From positions 1 to 26,101 of the forward strand of contig DASTOB010000116.1 of assembly GCA_035720425.1 (NCBI GenBank): 26,101 nt of DNA. Reading direction: 5' to 3'. The position numbers were made by a program, and so were the translations under genes. Of this stretch, positions 14,340-21,258 are shown in pieces. Every line of letters begins with the position of its first letter. Within the stretch, counting starts at the first letter, position 1. The notes beneath the pieces are model-generated. The model ran no database searches, was not told the origin of the DNA, and saw nothing but the letters and a program-made list of their open reading frames with translations. This DNA is from DASTOB01 sp035720425 (GTDB lineage: Bacteria > Chloroflexota > Limnocylindria > Limnocylindrales > CSP1-4).

Positions 14340-14442
14340 ACGTGCCAGGGGCCGGTGGAAGCGCGAGACCGGGAGGCCGCGAGGCCGCGAAACGGGCAGG
14401 CGATCGCCGGCCCCGTCGGGTCTGGCGCCTGACGGCGCGTGG

Positions 14443-14448
14443 TACGCT
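14443..14448 (+). promoter_or_regulatory. -10 box of a possible leaderless promoter for the lipoprotein gene
   Basis: TACGCT ends 7 nt before the GTG at 14456, and no Shine-Dalgarno is visible, which fits leaderless initiation. In the 116-bp gap after cobT, GGGGCCGG (near 14347) and CCGGCCCC (near 14408) could pair over a long loop and end the upstream transcript. Confidence 0.35.
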
Positions 14449-14455
14449 CCCTGAC

Positions 14456-15157
14456 GTGCACCGAGCCCGTGCGGGGTATCCGGGACTCCTCCCGCGGCTT
14501 CGCCTCCCTATTCGCCTGACCGCCGTCGCCGGCCTCGTCGCCGCGTCGGTGATCCTCGCCGCGTGCGGCGTGTCGGACGAGGGACCCACCGTTCGGCCGG
14601 CCCCGACCGACCCCCCGCCGTCGCCCTCGGCCTCCTCCGATGCCTCGCCGTCGGACTCGCCGTCCGGCACCCCGACCGATGCCCCACCGTCCGGCGCGTC
14701 GGGCGAACCGAGCCTGACCGCCGCGCCGTCGGGCACGCCGTCGGCGCAGTGCTCCGGCAACGACGCGAACCGCGACTTCTTCGCGGCCGTCGCGGAGGCC
14801 GTTTCGTGGGACGTGTACTGCGCGGCCCTGCCGGATGGCTGGTTCGTCGAGAGCGGCACGTATCGGCTGTCGGCCGGCGGGTGGATGGAGGTCGGCTATC
14901 GCGGGCCGGGGAGCGGCCGGTTCATGCTCCGCGAAGGGGCGTTCTGCCAGGAGGACGGCGACTGCGTGCCGTCCGGTTCGGATGTGGGAGCCGCCTCGTT
15001 CGGCGACCGCGAGGGCACGCTCGTGGCGGCCGATGACGGGTCGTGGGCGGTGACGGTCGACCGGGGCGCCGCGATCGCCTGGCTGGCGACCGGTTCTGGG
15101 CTCGACGAGGCGACCTTCCGGGGCTACGCCGAGGCGCTCGTCCGCGTCGGCCCGTAG
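14456..15157 (+). CDS. Ser/Pro-rich lipoprotein of unknown function
   Basis: Predicted secreted lipoprotein of 233 residues. A basic N-terminus and hydrophobic core (about residues 19-36) end in the lipobox LAAC (Cys37). A low-complexity Pro/Ser/Thr/Asp linker runs to about residue 97. A compact domain of about 135 residues follows, starting at CSGNDANRDFFAAV, with four cysteines (in CSGND, YCAAL, FCQED and DC) that could form two disulfides. I do not recognise the domain. The GTG at 14456 is the only suitable start before the signal sequence. It follows the cobalamin operon after 116 bp with its own -10-like box, so it is probably a separate transcript. It ends at a hairpin and the 51-bp repeat block. 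Confidence 0.75.
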   Translation: MHRARAGYPGLLPRLRLPIRLTAVAGLVAASVILAACGVSDEGPTVRPAPTDPPPSPSASSDASPSDSPSGTPTDAPPSGASGEPSLTAAPSGTPSAQCSGNDANRDFFAAVAEAVSWDVYCAALPDGWFVESGTYRLSAGGWMEVGYRGPGSGRFMLREGAFCQEDGDCVPSGSDVGAASFGDREGTLVAADDGSWAVTVDRGAAIAWLATGSGLDEATFRGYAEALVRVGP

Positions 15158-15158
15158 C

Positions 15159-15181
15159 GCCCCGGGCCCGGCACTCGGGGC
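15159..15181 (+). terminator. Hairpin directly after the lipoprotein stop codon
   Basis: GCCCCG / CGGGGC arms with an 11-nt loop, which itself overlaps the palindrome CCGGGCCCGG, beginning 2 nt after the stop. The following bases (TCCTTCCCC) are only mildly T-rich. It is a plausible terminator. Confidence 0.4.
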
Positions 15182-15196
15182 TCCTTCCCCGTCCGG

Positions 15197-15479
15197 TTCA
15201 CCCGCCCCACGGGTGAATGCGCCGCATCGGACGTCGAACCCGTCCCGTTCACCCGCCCCACGGCTGAGCGCGCCGCATCGGACGTCGAACCCGTCCCTTC
15301 AGCCGCCCCACGGGTGAACGCGACGAGCGCGGGCCGATCCGCGTCGGAATCACCCGCCAGGGCTGAGCGCGCCGCATCGGACGTCGAACCCGTCCCGATC
15401 CGCCGCCCCACGGCTGAACGCGCGCCGCCGCCGCTCCCCCTCGTCCCGTTCACCCGCCCCACGGGTGACCGCGCTCCCC
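15197..15479. repeat. 51-bp tandem repeat block B
   Basis: About five full units and one partial, starting near 15197, 15248, 15298, 15349, 15398 and 15449. Units are 51 bp except where one or two bases are lost. Most begin TTCACCCG, then 5 nt, then CGGGTGA or CGGCTGA, and end GAACCCGTCCCG. In the first unit TTCACCCG and CGGGTGAA form a perfect 8-bp inverted repeat. The middle units are diverged. It fills the 335-bp gap between two convergent genes and belongs to the same family as block A at 4133-4280. Confidence 0.88.
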
Positions 15480-15492
15480 GCTGCGCCGGGTC

Positions 15493-16404
15493 CTACCCGC
15501 CGAGTGCCGCCTCCGCGAGCCGCGCGATCGCGTCGCGCGTGATCGGCCCGTCGCCGTTGCCGAGGTTCACCCCGGTCGCCCCGAACCCGATCACCGGCGG
15601 GCCACCGGCGGCGAGCGCCTCGACGGCCGCCACCGCGACGTCGAGTGGCAGCCCGTTCGGCTCCGGCATCTGGACCGCCCAGCCCCCCTCCGCGTCGAGC
15701 ACGTCCATGTCGATCGCGACGTACAGCCCGTCGACCGACTCGCCGATCGTCCGGGCCCAGGCCGCGAGCGCCGCCATCCCCGCCGCCGTACCGAGCATCC
15801 CGGACCCGAACTGCGCGACCCCGTTCGAGGCGAGCATCCGCGACTCTTGCTCGTCGAGGACCTGGCCGCCGACGAGGGCCGCATCGTGGGCGAACACCGT
15901 CGGGCCGCTGCACGCGCGGACGAGGTCGTGATCGCCGATCCCGCACAGCATCGCGAACGGCATCCCCCACACGTTGCCCGACGGGGTCGTGTCGGGCGTG
16001 TTGAAGTCCCCGTGTGCATCGAACCAGGCGATCGCGAACCGATCGTCCGGGCGAATCCGCCGGAGCCCGGCCAGCGCGCCGGCGTGGGCGGTGCAGTCGC
16101 CGCCGACGATGAACAGACGGGTGTCCGGCCCCTCGTCGGCGAGCAGATCGGCCACCAGGTCGCGCTCGCGCGGCAGGAAGTCGGCGATGAGCGCCCGGTT
16201 CTTCGCCCGCGGATCCGGGTCGTCGCGAAAGCCCGGCGCGATGACGAGGTCGCCGCCGTCGACGATCCGGGCATCGGCCAACCCCGGACGGCCGCGCAGC
16301 GCGTCGAACAGGCCGAGCTGCCGCAGCCCGGCCGGCGCCCGTTCCATCCCGGCCAGGTGACCGCCGAGCGCGGTCGGCACCCCGAGAACGACGATGTCCG
16401 TCAC
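15493..16404 (-). CDS. Arginase/agmatinase-family ureohydrolase with Cys in the first metal motif
   Basis: Ureohydrolase-fold enzyme, 303 residues, of the family that hydrolyses arginine, agmatine or related guanidino compounds with two Mn ions. The motifs are FDAHGDFNTP (metal-ligand Asp/His/Asp) and IDMDVLDAEGG followed by MPEPNGLP. The first motif, normally GGDH, reads GGDCTAHAG, so Cys replaces one expected His ligand. The frame opens at GTG 16410, but a TAGACT -10 box ends only 2 nt before it. GTG 16404, 8 nt after that box, fits leaderless initiation better, so I use it. A polyamine-type transporter lies elsewhere in the window, which would suit an agmatinase. The substrate is not readable from sequence, and formimidoylglutamase-like or guanidine-type activities remain possible. 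Confidence 0.83.
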   Translation of the reverse strand: MTDIVVLGVPTALGGHLAGMERAPAGLRQLGLFDALRGRPGLADARIVDGGDLVIAPGFRDDPDPRAKNRALIADFLPRERDLVADLLADEGPDTRLFIVGGDCTAHAGALAGLRRIRPDDRFAIAWFDAHGDFNTPDTTPSGNVWGMPFAMLCGIGDHDLVRACSGPTVFAHDAALVGGQVLDEQESRMLASNGVAQFGSGMLGTAAGMAALAAWARTIGESVDGLYVAIDMDVLDAEGGWAVQMPEPNGLPLDVAVAAVEALAAGGPPVIGFGATGVNLGNGDGPITRDAIARLAEAALGG

Positions 16405-16412
16405 GACCACCG

Positions 16413-16418
16413 AGTCTA
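16413..16418 (-). promoter_or_regulatory. -10 box ahead of the ureohydrolase gene
   Basis: TAGACT on the minus strand, 8 nt before GTG 16404 and 2 nt before GTG 16410, with no Shine-Dalgarno. It sits in the 20-26 bp gap after the stop of the ABC-2 permease gene, so the ureohydrolase may have its own transcript as well as read-through. Confidence 0.4.
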
Positions 16419-16430
16419 CGTCGGCCTGGG

Positions 16431-17231
16431 TCAGGCGGCGAGGTCGCGCCGCCGGAACACGAGGAGCGAAAGCGCCCAGCCCGCGGCGCCGACGCCCCCG
16501 AGCAGGAGCGAGTCGCCGACCGGGTAGGCCCCGTCGCCGATCAGGTCGCGCACGTCGAAGTAGCGGAACGCGGAGATCGTCGCGAGGGCATCGACCTCCG
16601 GCGCGAGCGCCGCGACGACGTTGAGCAGATACATGAGGACGAGCACGCCGGCCACGATGCCGGCCGCCCGCCCGCGATCGAGGAACACGACCGCGAACAG
16701 CGTGGCTGGCCCCGCGATCGCCGCGCCGAACGCGAAGGCGTGGACGCCTGCGGCCAGGACGCGGGCGGTCGGGAAGTCCGGCTCGATGAGCAGGTCGGCG
16801 AGGACGATCGCGCCGACCATCGTCCCTGCCAGCAGCCCGATACCGAGCGCCTGGCTGCCGATCGATGCCGCGAGGTGCCGGACTCGCGGCAGCCGCGTGG
16901 CGAGAACGATGTCGAGAAACCCACGGTCGACATCAGCCGCGATGCGGGTGGCGAGCGCGATCGCCCCGATCGCAGCGATGAGCGGCCACAGGAAGCTGAA
17001 CACGTAGCCGGATAGGAAGACGCCCGGATCGGCGAAGTTGCCCTCGATCCCGAAGGCGATGAGGAGCTCCTTCGGATAGACCTCGAGCAGCTTCTCGAAC
17101 TCCTCCGCGTTCTCGGCGACGTTGGTATAGAAGACGGTGATGAAGCCGGCGTACGCGGCGGTGATGACGACCAGCCAGCCGAGCAGCGTCCGGCTCCGGC
17201 GCAGGTCGAGGAGCAGGGCCCGGGCACTCAT
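16431..17231 (-). CDS. ABC-2 type transporter permease
   Basis: Integral membrane protein of 266 residues, with an N-terminal segment LLGWLVVITAAYAGFITVFY, a soluble extracytoplasmic loop (about 40-70) and about five further hydrophobic segments. This is the arrangement of ABC-2 exporter permeases. DVDRGFLDIVLATRLPRVRH between segments 2 and 3 resembles the coupling region of this group. Its ATG overlaps the stop of the ATPase gene (ATGA), so the two form an exporter. The substrate is unknown; related pairs export antibiotics, lipids or polymers. Nothing in the sequence points to one of these. Confidence 0.85.
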   Translation of the reverse strand: MSARALLLDLRRSRTLLGWLVVITAAYAGFITVFYTNVAENAEEFEKLLEVYPKELLIAFGIEGNFADPGVFLSGYVFSFLWPLIAAIGAIALATRIAADVDRGFLDIVLATRLPRVRHLAASIGSQALGIGLLAGTMVGAIVLADLLIEPDFPTARVLAAGVHAFAFGAAIAGPATLFAVVFLDRGRAAGIVAGVLVLMYLLNVVAALAPEVDALATISAFRYFDVRDLIGDGAYPVGDSLLLGGVGAAGWALSLLVFRRRDLAA

Positions 17232-18181
17232 CGGCCGGTCTCCGTACGGTGCGCCGGTACAGATGCTCCGGCCGGCACGGCAACGCGCGCCGGCGACGGC
17301 CCGGTGCCGTCGTAGAAGCGCAGGAAGATGTCCTCGATTTCCGGAGTCGCGATCGACACGTCGTGCACGTCGAGGGATGCGATCCGACGGAGGAGGGGGT
17401 TCACGTCACCGCGGATCATGAGATGGACGTCCCGGGCCGCGGCCGACACGACCTGGACGTTCGGGAGGTCGAACGTGCCCGCCGGAGCGGGAGCGGCGAG
17501 CACGAGGCTGACGGACCGCCAGTGCCCAGCGAGCAGTGCCTGGACGGTCGAGATCTCGATCAGTCGGCCCTCGCGGATGATGCCCACCCGGTCGCAACTG
17601 CGCTCGACCTCGGGCAGGTTGTGCGACGAGAGGAAGACGGTTCGCCCGGCAGCCCTCGCCTCCGACAGGGCGGTCAGGAACTCGCGTTGCATGAGCGGGT
17701 CGAGGCCACTCGTCGGCTCGTCGAGGACGAGCAGCGGCGCGTCGCCCATGAACGCTTGGACCACGCCGACCTTCTGGCGATTGCCGCGCGACAGCTTCCG
17801 GATTTGGACCGTCGGATCGAGTTCGAAGCGCTCCGCCGCCTGGCGCCAGGCCCCGCGGGCGAGGCCGCGCAGGCCGGCCACGTAGTCCAGCAGGGCGCCA
17901 GCCGTCAGCTCGCCGAGATAGCCGGGGTCGCTCCCGACGTACGACAGCCGGTCGTGAAGCCGCGGGGCCTCGGACCACACGTCGAGCCCGAAGATCGACG
18001 CGCGCCCCGACGTCGGTCGGAGCAGACCGAGCAGCGTCCGGATCGTCGTCGTCTTGCCGGCGCCGTTCGGGCCCAGGAAGCCGAATACCTCGCCCTCGTC
18101 GACGCTGAACGTGACGTCGACGATGCCGCGGCGCGGGCCGTAGGACTTCGTGAGGCCGTCGGCCTCGATGATCCGGGTCAT
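17228..18181 (-). CDS. ABC-2 type exporter ATPase
   Basis: ATPase of 317 residues for the neighbouring ABC-2 permease. Walker A is GPNGAGKTT (about residues 37-45), the signature is LSRGNRQK, Walker B with D-loop is LLVLDEPTSGLDP, and the switch His is in SSHNLPEVE. LSRGNRQK is a common form of the signature in this CcmA-like subfamily. A C-terminal region of about 90 residues beyond the ATPase core is typical of exporter ATPases. No Shine-Dalgarno is obvious before the ATG at 18181. The gene diverges from the aminotransferase, with 122 bp between them in which I see no clear promoter box or palindrome. Confidence 0.9.
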   Translation of the reverse strand: MTRIIEADGLTKSYGPRRGIVDVTFSVDEGEVFGFLGPNGAGKTTTIRTLLGLLRPTSGRASIFGLDVWSEAPRLHDRLSYVGSDPGYLGELTAGALLDYVAGLRGLARGAWRQAAERFELDPTVQIRKLSRGNRQKVGVVQAFMGDAPLLVLDEPTSGLDPLMQREFLTALSEARAAGRTVFLSSHNLPEVERSCDRVGIIREGRLIEISTVQALLAGHWRSVSLVLAAPAPAGTFDLPNVQVVSAAARDVHLMIRGDVNPLLRRIASLDVHDVSIATPEIEDIFLRFYDGTGPSPARVAVPAGASVPAHRTETGR

Positions 18182-18303
18182 GGTTGGCGTGTGCTCGACA
18201 TCGACCGTCCCAGCATCGCCGCTCGTTGGCAGGTCGGACAGGGCCCTTCGGCCCGATCCCGCCTGCCGCTCGGCGCGCCCGCCGAAAGCCCCATCATGGT
18301 GGC

Positions 18304-19422
18304 GTGCGCATCGCCGACTTCGCCCTCGAGCGGTTCTTCGCCCGCTGGGAGTTCGCCGTCCGCTACCTGCTCTGCGCGTCGGACGTGGAGGGCTGGCCGA
18401 TGGCGGACGTCCTCGCCATGGCCGACGACGAGACGCGCGCGCTGTGGTCCGGTCTCCGGCTCGGCTACACCGAGTCGACCGGTCACCCGCTCCTGCGGGC
18501 CGAGATCGCGGGTCTGTACGAGGAGATCGAGCCCGAGGACGTACTCGTCTTCGCCGGGGCGGAAGAGGCGATCTTCTGTCTTGTCAACGTGCTCGTCGGG
18601 ACGGGTGACCACGTCGTCGTCACGTGGCCGGGGTACCAGAGCCTGTACGAGATCGCGCGGGCGAACGGTGCCGAGGTGTCGCTCCACGAGCTCCGCGAGG
18701 CCGACGGCTGGGCGTTCGACGTCGAGCGACTCATCCGCTCGCTCCGCCCGGAGACGCGGCTCGTCGTCGTCAACGCCCCGCACAATCCCACCGGCATGCT
18801 CCCGTCGCACGCGGAGTGGGCCCGCCTGACCGACGCCCTGTCGGACCGCGGGATCCACCTGCTGGCCGACGAGGTGTATCGCTACCTCGAACGGGACGAA
18901 CGCGACCGACTCGTGGCCGGCGCAGAGGCGTACCCGCGCGGGGTGTCGCTCGGGGTCATGTCGAAGTCGTTCGCCATGGCCGGGCTGCGGATCGGCTGGC
19001 TGGCGACCCGCGATCGCGACCTCCTCGCCCGGTGCGCCTCGTTCAAGGACTACACGACGATCTGCTCGTCGGCCCCGTCGGAGATCCTCGCCCTGATCGG
19101 GCTGCGGGCCGCTGACCGCGTCCTCGCTCGGTCGCGGCGGATCGTGGCCGACAACCTCGTCCTGCTCGACGACCTCTTCCGGCGACGGTCCGACGTCTTC
19201 GCGTGGGTGCCGCCGCGGGGCGGTTCGGTCGCCTTTCCGCGCCTGCTCGGCGACGTGACGGCCGACGCGTTCGCCGCCGAGCTCGTCGAGGCGGAGGGGG
19301 TCCTGCTCCTGCCGGGTTCGCAGTTCGGTCACCCGGGCAATCACCTGCGGGTGGGTTTCGGTCGCGAGAACCTGCCGGAGGCCCTCGGCCGGCTCGAGGC
19401 GTTCCTCGATCGGTCGTCGTAG
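18304..19422 (+). CDS. PLP-dependent aminotransferase, class I/II fold
   Basis: Fold-type I pyridoxal-phosphate enzyme, 372 residues. Recognisable blocks are GYTESTGHPLLRAEIA at the N-terminus, NAPHNPTGM, the PLP-binding Asp and Tyr in DEVYRYLE, and the Schiff-base lysine in SLGVMSKSFAMAGLRIGW (Lys221). RVGFG near the end carries the substrate carboxylate-binding Arg. The frame is open further 5', but VRIADFALERFFARWEF from GTG 18304 is the typical start of this subgroup. The substrate amino acid cannot be assigned. The nearby ureohydrolase makes an arginine-related substrate possible but not shown. No ribosome-binding site is evident. Confidence 0.88.
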   Translation: MRIADFALERFFARWEFAVRYLLCASDVEGWPMADVLAMADDETRALWSGLRLGYTESTGHPLLRAEIAGLYEEIEPEDVLVFAGAEEAIFCLVNVLVGTGDHVVVTWPGYQSLYEIARANGAEVSLHELREADGWAFDVERLIRSLRPETRLVVVNAPHNPTGMLPSHAEWARLTDALSDRGIHLLADEVYRYLERDERDRLVAGAEAYPRGVSLGVMSKSFAMAGLRIGWLATRDRDLLARCASFKDYTTICSSAPSEILALIGLRAADRVLARSRRIVADNLVLLDDLFRRRSDVFAWVPPRGGSVAFPRLLGDVTADAFAAELVEAEGVLLLPGSQFGHPGNHLRVGFGRENLPEALGRLEAFLDRSS

Positions 19423-19444
19423 GGTCGCGAGCGTCCGCGTTCGC

Positions 19445-19579
19445 CCGATGATGCGAAATCGTACGTTCGCCGGAGGGACGTGGCTTCAACGCCTCGTGCT
19501 CCGAAATCGGAATCCGATTTCGGAACGTCGCCGCTGATTCGCGGTCGCCTCGCCGGGACGTACGGTTTCGGACTATCGG
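19445..19579. repeat. Nested palindromic element ahead of the YCII gene
   Basis: A central perfect inverted repeat TCCGAAATCGGA / TCCGATTTCGGA with a 1-nt spacer (19500-19524) is flanked by imperfect 22-bp inverted repeats at 19445-19466 and 19558-19579 (18 of 22 match when one is reverse-complemented). Each half of the centre is also an inverted repeat, giving four TCCGA/TCGGA boxes. It fills most of the 158-179 bp gap before the YCII gene. Confidence 0.75.
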
Positions 19580-19580
19580 C

Positions 19581-19901
19581 GTGCATGGCACCATCCGCGC
19601 CATGGCCGAATGGATCTACTTCATCCACACCCCGCGCGACGACTTCGCCGAGTCGATGACCGACGAGGAGGTCGCCGTGTGGGGCGTCCACTTCGAGCGG
19701 TTCCAGCGCCTGCTCGACGAGGGCACGATGATCCTCGTCGGCCCGACCCTCGGACGGATCAACACCGGGATCGCCATCTTCGAGGCGCCCGACGAGGCTG
19801 CCGCCCGGCGGATCATGGACGAGGATCCGGTCATCGCGGGCGGCTTCGCCCGGGGCGAGCTGCGACCGTTCCGGGTCTCGCTCATGCGCGGGCGCGACTA
19901 G
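19581..19901 (+). CDS. YCII-domain protein
   Basis: Small cytoplasmic protein of 99 or 106 residues with a YCII-related fold (dimeric ferredoxin-like). The conserved blocks are HTPRDDF, HFERFQRLLDEGTMILVGPT, then GIAIFEAPDEAAARRIMDEDPVIAGGF and ELRPFRVSL. Two starts are possible: GTG 19581, used here, or ATG 19602. Neither has a clear Shine-Dalgarno, and the homologous region begins near the second (AEWIYFIHTP). The biochemical role of the family is poorly defined; some members act in chlorinated-compound or sigma-factor contexts. It is preceded by the nested palindrome and meets the GcvT-family gene tail to tail with a 27-bp gap, too short for an obvious terminator. Confidence 0.8.
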   Translation: MHGTIRAMAEWIYFIHTPRDDFAESMTDEEVAVWGVHFERFQRLLDEGTMILVGPTLGRINTGIAIFEAPDEAAARRIMDEDPVIAGGFARGELRPFRVSLMRGRD

Positions 19902-19928
19902 CTGACCGCCACCGGCCCGAGTTGACTC

Positions 19929-21128
19929 TCAGTCCCGCTTGCGCTGGAGGTCGAGGAACGGGAGTGACACCACCTGCGCCGGCACGCGGCCGCGCCGACC
20001 CTCGACCGTCCACTCCACCTCGACCCGTGACCCGACCGCCTCGAGCGACGGCGGCACCGAGGCGAGCCCGATGGCCTGCTTGAGGATCGGGCTCCAGCCC
20101 AGGCTCGTGACCTTGCCCACCTGGCCGCCGCGCGGGGCGAACACGGGGACGGGCGACCGATCGACCGACGGCGAGATGGCCGGCGGCAGGCCCTGCTCCG
20201 AGTACAGCCGCTCGATGCCATACCAGTCGAGTTCGACGCCGACCAGCCGCCGGGTCGGGCCACCGCGCCGCGCCTCGCGCTCGAGCGCGAGGCGGCCGAC
20301 GAAGTCGCCCTTCTCGAAACTGACGAGGCGGCCGAGACCGATCTCGAACGGCGAGTAGTTCTGCTCCGGGTTGATCGCGTGACGGGCCGACGTGTAGTCG
20401 ACCTCGAGGAGGATGAGCCCGGCCTCGAGCCGGACGACGTCGAGAGCGAGCATGCCGGCGGGTCGAATCCCGAATGCGCGGCCCGCGGCCATCAGCGCGT
20501 CCCACGCCGCGACGGCCTGGTCGGCCGGGATCCACAGCTCGTAGCCGAGGTCGCCGGTGTAGCCCGTGCGGGACACGTCGATCGCGGCGTCGATGCCCGC
20601 GAGTCGGCCGGCCCGACGGCGGAAGTAGCGGAGGTCGGCCCAGCCCTCGGCCGTCGCCGCCTCGAGGACCGCCCGTGACAGTGGGCCCTGGAGGGCCAGG
20701 GCGGCGACCCCCTCGGTCACGTCGTCAATCGCCACGTCGAGGCCCCGGGCGTTGAGTCGGAGCCAGCGCATCTGCGGATCGGCCGCCGTCCAGCGGAACG
20801 AGCCGTCGTCGAGGGCATGGACCGTCCCGTCGTCGATGACCTTGCCGAACTCGTCGCACCACGGCGTGTAGTAGACGCGGCCGGGGGTGAGCTTCGTCGC
20901 GTCGCGGGTGATGACCCGATCGACGAGGCGGCCCGCGTCCGGCCCGTGGACGCGGTACTTGTAGAGCGGCGAGACGTCGATGAGCGCGGCGGCTTCGCGG
21001 ATCGCGTTGTACTCGATGTCATGCGCATCGGCGTACACGCTCGACGCGAAGTAGCCGGACCACTCGCGCCACTGCTGCTTGCGATTGAGGTCCGCCGTGC
21101 GCGGATGAAAGGCGGTGCCGACGCTCAT
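19929..21128 (-). CDS. GcvT-family aminomethyltransferase-like protein
   Basis: Folate-dependent enzyme fold of the GcvT family, 399 residues. YNAIREAAALIDVSPLYKYRV, GRVYYTPWCDEFGKVIDDGTV (with its conserved Asp), GVAALALQGPLSR and SRTGYTGDLGYELWIP are the recognisable GcvT blocks. The C-terminal barrel, about 285-399, includes GGQVGKVTSLGWSPILKQAIGLA. The glycine-cleavage T protein is about 360-370 residues and normally sits with gcvH and gcvP. Neither is here, so a demethylase-type relative (of a methylated amine or sulfur compound) is as likely. CATACT ends 7 nt before the ATG at 21128, compatible with a leaderless start. It diverges from the FAD oxidoreductase pair, which may be functional partners. 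Confidence 0.85.
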   Translation of the reverse strand: MSVGTAFHPRTADLNRKQQWREWSGYFASSVYADAHDIEYNAIREAAALIDVSPLYKYRVHGPDAGRLVDRVITRDATKLTPGRVYYTPWCDEFGKVIDDGTVHALDDGSFRWTAADPQMRWLRLNARGLDVAIDDVTEGVAALALQGPLSRAVLEAATAEGWADLRYFRRRAGRLAGIDAAIDVSRTGYTGDLGYELWIPADQAVAAWDALMAAGRAFGIRPAGMLALDVVRLEAGLILLEVDYTSARHAINPEQNYSPFEIGLGRLVSFEKGDFVGRLALEREARRGGPTRRLVGVELDWYGIERLYSEQGLPPAISPSVDRSPVPVFAPRGGQVGKVTSLGWSPILKQAIGLASVPPSLEAVGSRVEVEWTVEGRRGRVPAQVVSLPFLDLQRKRD

Positions 21129-21135
21129 GCCTCGG

Positions 21136-21141
21136 AGTATG
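21136..21141 (-). promoter_or_regulatory. Possible -10 box of the GcvT-family gene
   Basis: CATACT on the minus strand ends 7 nt before the ATG at 21128. It agrees with the consensus at four of six positions. No Shine-Dalgarno at useful spacing and no -35 are seen. The 130-bp divergent gap also holds TACCAT (21214-21219) as a -10 candidate for the other direction. Confidence 0.3.
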
Positions 21142-21258
21142 CCGTCTCGTCAGGGTCGCCGCGCCCGCGGGCCGCCGCGCGCAACCGACCGGCAGCCGCC
21201 CGCGCCCGATCGGTACCATGCATGAACCCTATGCAGGCTGGATAGCGGAGGAGGCCCG

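Noticed and set aside
15124..15462. Minus-strand open frame through repeat block B with a repeating 17-residue peptide
   Set aside because: The peptide repeat is a by-product of a 51-bp DNA unit. It has no ribosome-binding site, runs into the antisense of the lipoprotein gene, and is broken by 1-2 base losses between units.
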